Source of the DNA: Rhea pennata
Lineage: Eukaryota > Chordata > Aves > Rheiformes > Rheidae
Direction: 5' to 3'
Length of the DNA: 64,000 nucleotides
NCBI RefSeq assembly: GCF_028389875.1
Contig: NC_084663.1
Coordinates: 14,956,666 to 15,020,665, forward strand
Shown: in pieces, positions 60,194 through 64,000 of the stretch
How positions within the stretch are numbered: the stretch's first letter is position 1
Layout of the letters: every line of letters begins with the position of its first letter
Program-made: the position numbers and the translations under genes
Notes under the pieces: generated by a model
Databases searched by the model: none
What the model saw: the letters and a program-made list of their open reading frames with translations, nothing else
What the model was told of the DNA's origin: nothing

Positions 60194-61636
60194 TAGTGTA
60201 CTAACAATACTAGTATTTTTAAATAAACCTTCAAACAATGTCAAATTTTTCAGAAGCATCTGAATAGCATATGAGTTCTGGAGACAAAGAAAAAGGAGAT
60301 TTTGAACCTAGAAGCTTTAACATCATCCCTTTAAAAGTATTAAAATCCTTGACAGTTTGAGCAATATTTTAATATTTTTTAAATAAAATCTTGTGAACTA
60401 ACCCCAGTACAATTATTAGCTTAGCTGGTCCTTTTCAGAATAAACTCTGCAATAACTAACTCTACCTTATTTGCCTCTCACAATTAGGGTATTTCTGTCA
60501 CTAACAAATGCAGTATTCTCAGTTTGGTAGCAAAAAAGGATAAGTAATTTTTAATTCCAATATTATTTTGACATTACTGGCTCATACCTAAATAGGTAAA
60601 TATGTAATAACTGCAGCTTTTTACCTATGCCCAACTACAAAATGAGGTGTGTTGTGCCTACTAATTAAAATTGTATTTACTCCTCCTCACTCACGCAAAC
60701 GCAAAAAAAAAGAAAAGATTACTTTAAAATATAAATTAAATTTAAGGATACATACAGATGCTCAGAGCTTTAGGCCCAGGTTCTGCTGCAAACAGAAACA
60801 TCTTACTTATTTCAGTGCTTCCCATATATGGTCTGAGCAGTCGCTTTTGCCAGACGGTTGACTAATTGCCTTGCAAGCAAATTTACACACTGATCATGCA
60901 AAAGCTGCATTTTTCAGGGTATCATTTCACACTGAGCAAACAAGAAAACTGTAAGTTTCCTTAAATATAAATGCAATGGTGAGGTTTATGCGGTAGAACA
61001 AAATCCTCATCTAGAAGCACAAACATCTTAACAATATTCCTGTCTTTTCCTTCTTGATTGCAAAGAACTAAGATAATCTCCATAATTTTAATCCCAAGTA
61101 TAAAGGTGACATTTGAGGAGGCTTCCTGAACAGCAACAGTTCTTAAACCCAGAGATTCCTTAATCTATTATTGTCTTAAAGGTTTAACTTGATGCGCATG
61201 CTAAAGGTAAAATGAAATCTGTTTGCAACGAGTATTCTCATCAAAGTTACAAAGTTGCTCCTTATCAGACTGTATACCAAGAACAAGCTGCTTACTGCAA
61301 ATCACTGCAGTAATTCTGACTGCTAAGTGCTGAGCGTTCTACAATTGCATTACAGATACAAATGTGATGCTTGCTGAAAATACAACCTCTGTTGAATCAC
61401 TATATATTTTGAAGCATGCTGGCATGTTATAGTTCAGTAAGTGGAGTTTCTTGCCAGAAAAGACATTTTTGCCAGCATGCCAAGAAAGCAACAGCTGCCT
61501 TCTTGTACTGTTTGGGATGTCCCCCCATTCACAAATTTCAGTCTGTTGTACCTGAAAGATGGCACCTTCTCTGTGTTCTCACTACAGAAAAATGATTAGC
61601 AATTATGGGATTTCTGCTATCAGAAAAAGATGATGA

Positions 61637-61680
61637 CTTTGACAGTCTCTCTGTCAAAGACAGAGACTCTCTCTTTGACA
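61637..61680. repeat. overlapping inverted repeats based on CTTTGACA
   Basis: CTTTGACA (61637-61644) pairs perfectly with TGTCAAAG (61652-61659) around a 7-nt loop. A third copy, CTTTGACA (61673-61680), can pair with the same arm. GTCTCT and AGAGAC blocks between them add a second possible stem. Confidence 0.85.
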
Positions 61681-62649
61681 TGAAAAAGAGAGTCAACAGT
61701 TGATCTGTTCTGCAGTTTTAGCCAGTTAGAACCTCAAGCTCTAGTATATACATGGATCACTGTGCTAATGAACAGCACCCAAGGAAGGGACATGTAGGTT
61801 TAGCTTTGTTACAAACCAGTAAGTGAAGCTCAGGACAGGAATAATTATTCATTAAAATTTCTCTGCAGTGTAGTGGGGAAAAAAAAGAAAAATACTCTGG
61901 TATTATAAGACACATACTATAGCACACCAGACAGTCTACAGTGACTAGAGATGTTAAAAGTTACAGATGATATACACATTTTTTAAATATAAGTGGTACT
62001 GCATTCAGCATTAAAGAACCCTAGTTCTGCCTTAGCATAATTAATAAGGATGAACTGATAAATGGACTGCGAACTGGAAGCTGTGCAGGCCAGTGAAATT
62101 TGAGAAGGAAATACGTACATTGCAAATGCTCATATTTACATTTGATGATTGAAGAGAGTACTTCTTCCAGACTGAGGATTATGATAAGTGAAAATTGGGG
62201 ATTTCTTTAAAAAGTTCGTTAGAAAAAGAAACATAACTCAAGTATTAAAAAAGGATTTTTACAAGAAAGGCCTATTTAGTTTAGTATGGACAACTGCTGA
62301 AAGAAACAATTAGAAAAACAATATACATCAAGCTAAAGAAGAGAAAAGGCACACAGAAGTCAGTACAAATGAGAGAAAAGGGAGTACAGAAGATTGCCAA
62401 AAACATATAAAAAAATCTGTATTCAGTAAAGGCAAGTTTACTGGGAAAGAAAGAAATCTTAACAATGATACCAGCAACTAAAGGACAGTAAAACTGTTAT
62501 TAGTGATGCAAAAATGAGAGAAATGTTCAGTATTTCTTTTACGCTAAGATGGAAGCATGATAACGTACTCCAATCAGATAAGAAAGATGTATTTTTGTTT
62601 CCTTCAACAATTGTAAAGTGCCAGCTAAAAAAATACCACAAATATTTTT

Positions 62650-63700
62650 CACATAAGCAGAGCTGGATAATTTATCCATGAATTCTGAAACAGTTGAAGA
62701 GATATTTGATCTAAGCATATTAATTTCTAATTGAATCTTGGAATATTTGGCAAATTACAGAACACTAGATGAGTGCTGCTGTTACATCCATATGCAAAAC
62801 CCCAAACAGAATGTCTTGGAAGAAATAATGCCAAAGCTAATAAAAACAAACTGATAAACAATTAGTTCACATGGCTGTACTAAAAACACATCTTAGCAAG
62901 GAAATCTGGTTTCACTTTTTGATGAGAATACAAGTTAGGCTGACAAAGATAACTGTCAAACTGTTCCAGACATTCAGAAGACACTATAAAACACAAAAAC
63001 AGTATAAAGCAAATGTTAAACACAGAGTTAAAAACGAGTTTTCTGAGATTCATGATTCAGTAAGCATGAACTTACTAGTGTCCTAGTGGGGCACTTTGGC
63101 CACCATTACTAAGTCTGACATTATTGAAAATTTCATCAGTATTTAGAAATAAATGAAATATTATCACAGATAACATTTGCTGATGGAATCAGGATCAAGT
63201 GAAAGAGTGAATAATGAAGAGAAGGCAGCTATAAAAATTAATCTAGAATGATTTGTAACACTGGCTCATTTAAAGCGTATTTTACTACCACAAATGTAAG
63301 CTTATATAGGAAGAAACAATATTCAGTCAACAGTGACATACAGGGAAAAACACACTGGAAAATTGTGACAAGTATTTAGTGGTCACAGTGGATAAACAAC
63401 ATGAGCTTTTATTGTGTTGTTGTGATGAAAGGGTTAATGTAGATGCTTTTATAAAAATGGAATTAGTAAATATGATTAAGGAGTAAATTTACTTCTCACA
63501 AACCCTTGATCATTTGGCTACCGGGAGATTCCTTCCAATTTTGCTGACCAGTTTCAGTATGGATACTGATGAATTAGAAGGGAACCAGAGAAAGGCTACA
63601 AATACTCTCTGATGGCTAGAGAAAGTGCTTTACCATGATAATCTTCAAAAACTCAGTCTTTTACTTTTTCAGGTAATATGACTGTGTTAATACAAGTGTA
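62650..63700 (+). mobile_element. very old CR1/L3-type LINE remnant
   Basis: The frame is destroyed, but landmarks keep RT order. TTTGCTGATGGAATCAGGAT (near 63176) is a decayed FADDTK region. GTGGATAAACAACATGAGCT (63389) equals the VVDKQLNMS-type block. GATGAATTAGAAGGGAACCA followed by GAGAAAGGCTACAAATA (63568-63604) matches the 'LERVQRRATK' block, and CTTCAAAAACTCAGTC follows. Edges are uncertain. It is much older than the CR1 in PUS7. Confidence 0.6.
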
Positions 63701-64000
63701 TCAAATATATCAAAATTAGAAACTGGGTAACTTAGAAGTTTTGCATAGTGAGACAGTAATCAATCGGACAAAAATCTTACTGGATCATCCAGCTAACCAT
63801 GTTATGTAAGAGAAAATCCATTTCCTTACGTTTTCTCATGGCCTTATGCCTATGGAGAGAATAGTAACTCCTTTACCAGAATCCCCAACAAACTCCTGAA
63901 ACAAGGAAGAATCCCCCTCCTCAATATCTCATGGAAAAAAAATTTTTTTCAGTTCCAGGCCATTGTTTGTCATTTCATTCCCAAGAAACTTAATGACCGT

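Larger units (their letters stand above)
59799..64000 (-). other. ATXN7L1: ATXN7L1 intron (partial, right edge of window)
   Basis: About 4.2 kb upstream of the first visible exon. I looked for the preceding exon (the part that follows the N-terminal Cys/His region in mammals) and did not find it. It holds (GAT)7 at 60172-60193, a hairpin cluster at 61637-61680, and an ancient LINE remnant from about 62650. Confidence 0.7.

Overview
This is vertebrate nuclear DNA, most likely from a bird. The genes are split by GT-AG introns, the promoters are CpG islands, and the background is AT-rich. The recognisable interspersed repeats are mainly CR1 LINEs with the 3' end typical of avian genomes. The gene order PUS7 > RINT1 > < EFCAB10 < ATXN7L1 matches the block I recall from human 7q22.3, so this is a conserved syntenic segment. 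The species cannot be named from the sequence alone. All gene names rest on reading spliced translations against remembered families, not on a database search.

Layout. (1) 1-14080: the 3' half of PUS7 on the + strand, ten coding exons including both diagnostic TruD motifs. Its introns hold a fairly young CR1 (6715-8296, +), an old decayed CR1 (about 9250-11030, -), and an exact 66-bp tandem duplication. (2) 14820-26012: RINT1 on the + strand, with a CpG-island promoter, a non-coding first exon, and 13 coding exons that join without a frame break into 768 residues. (3) 26584-28332: EFCAB10 on the - strand, four coding exons giving 129 residues, convergent with RINT1, with a CpG-island promoter and a good RFX X-box match. 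(4) 28333-33480: intergenic DNA with long homopolymer and CT tracts and a CR1 fragment. (5) 33480-64000: ATXN7L1 on the - strand, eight coding exons including the SCA7 zinc motif and the true C-terminus. Its 5' exons lie beyond the right edge.

Exon joins were tested by codon phase. Every junction in the four genes keeps frame, and the coding lengths of RINT1 (2307 nt) and EFCAB10 (390 nt) divide by three. The four genes have unrelated cellular jobs: tRNA/mRNA pseudouridylation, ER-Golgi tethering, a probable ciliary or docking protein, and a SAGA-family ataxin-7 paralogue. They are neighbours by ancestry, not an operon.

I found no undescribed multi-gene system, CRISPR array, tRNA or rRNA. 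The observations worth a second look are regulatory or structural: the EFCAB10 X-box, a possible RINT1 5'-UTR exon carrying upstream ORFs, a possible intronic 3' end for ATXN7L1, near-perfect tandem duplications, strong hairpins, and very old LINE/SINE remnants.
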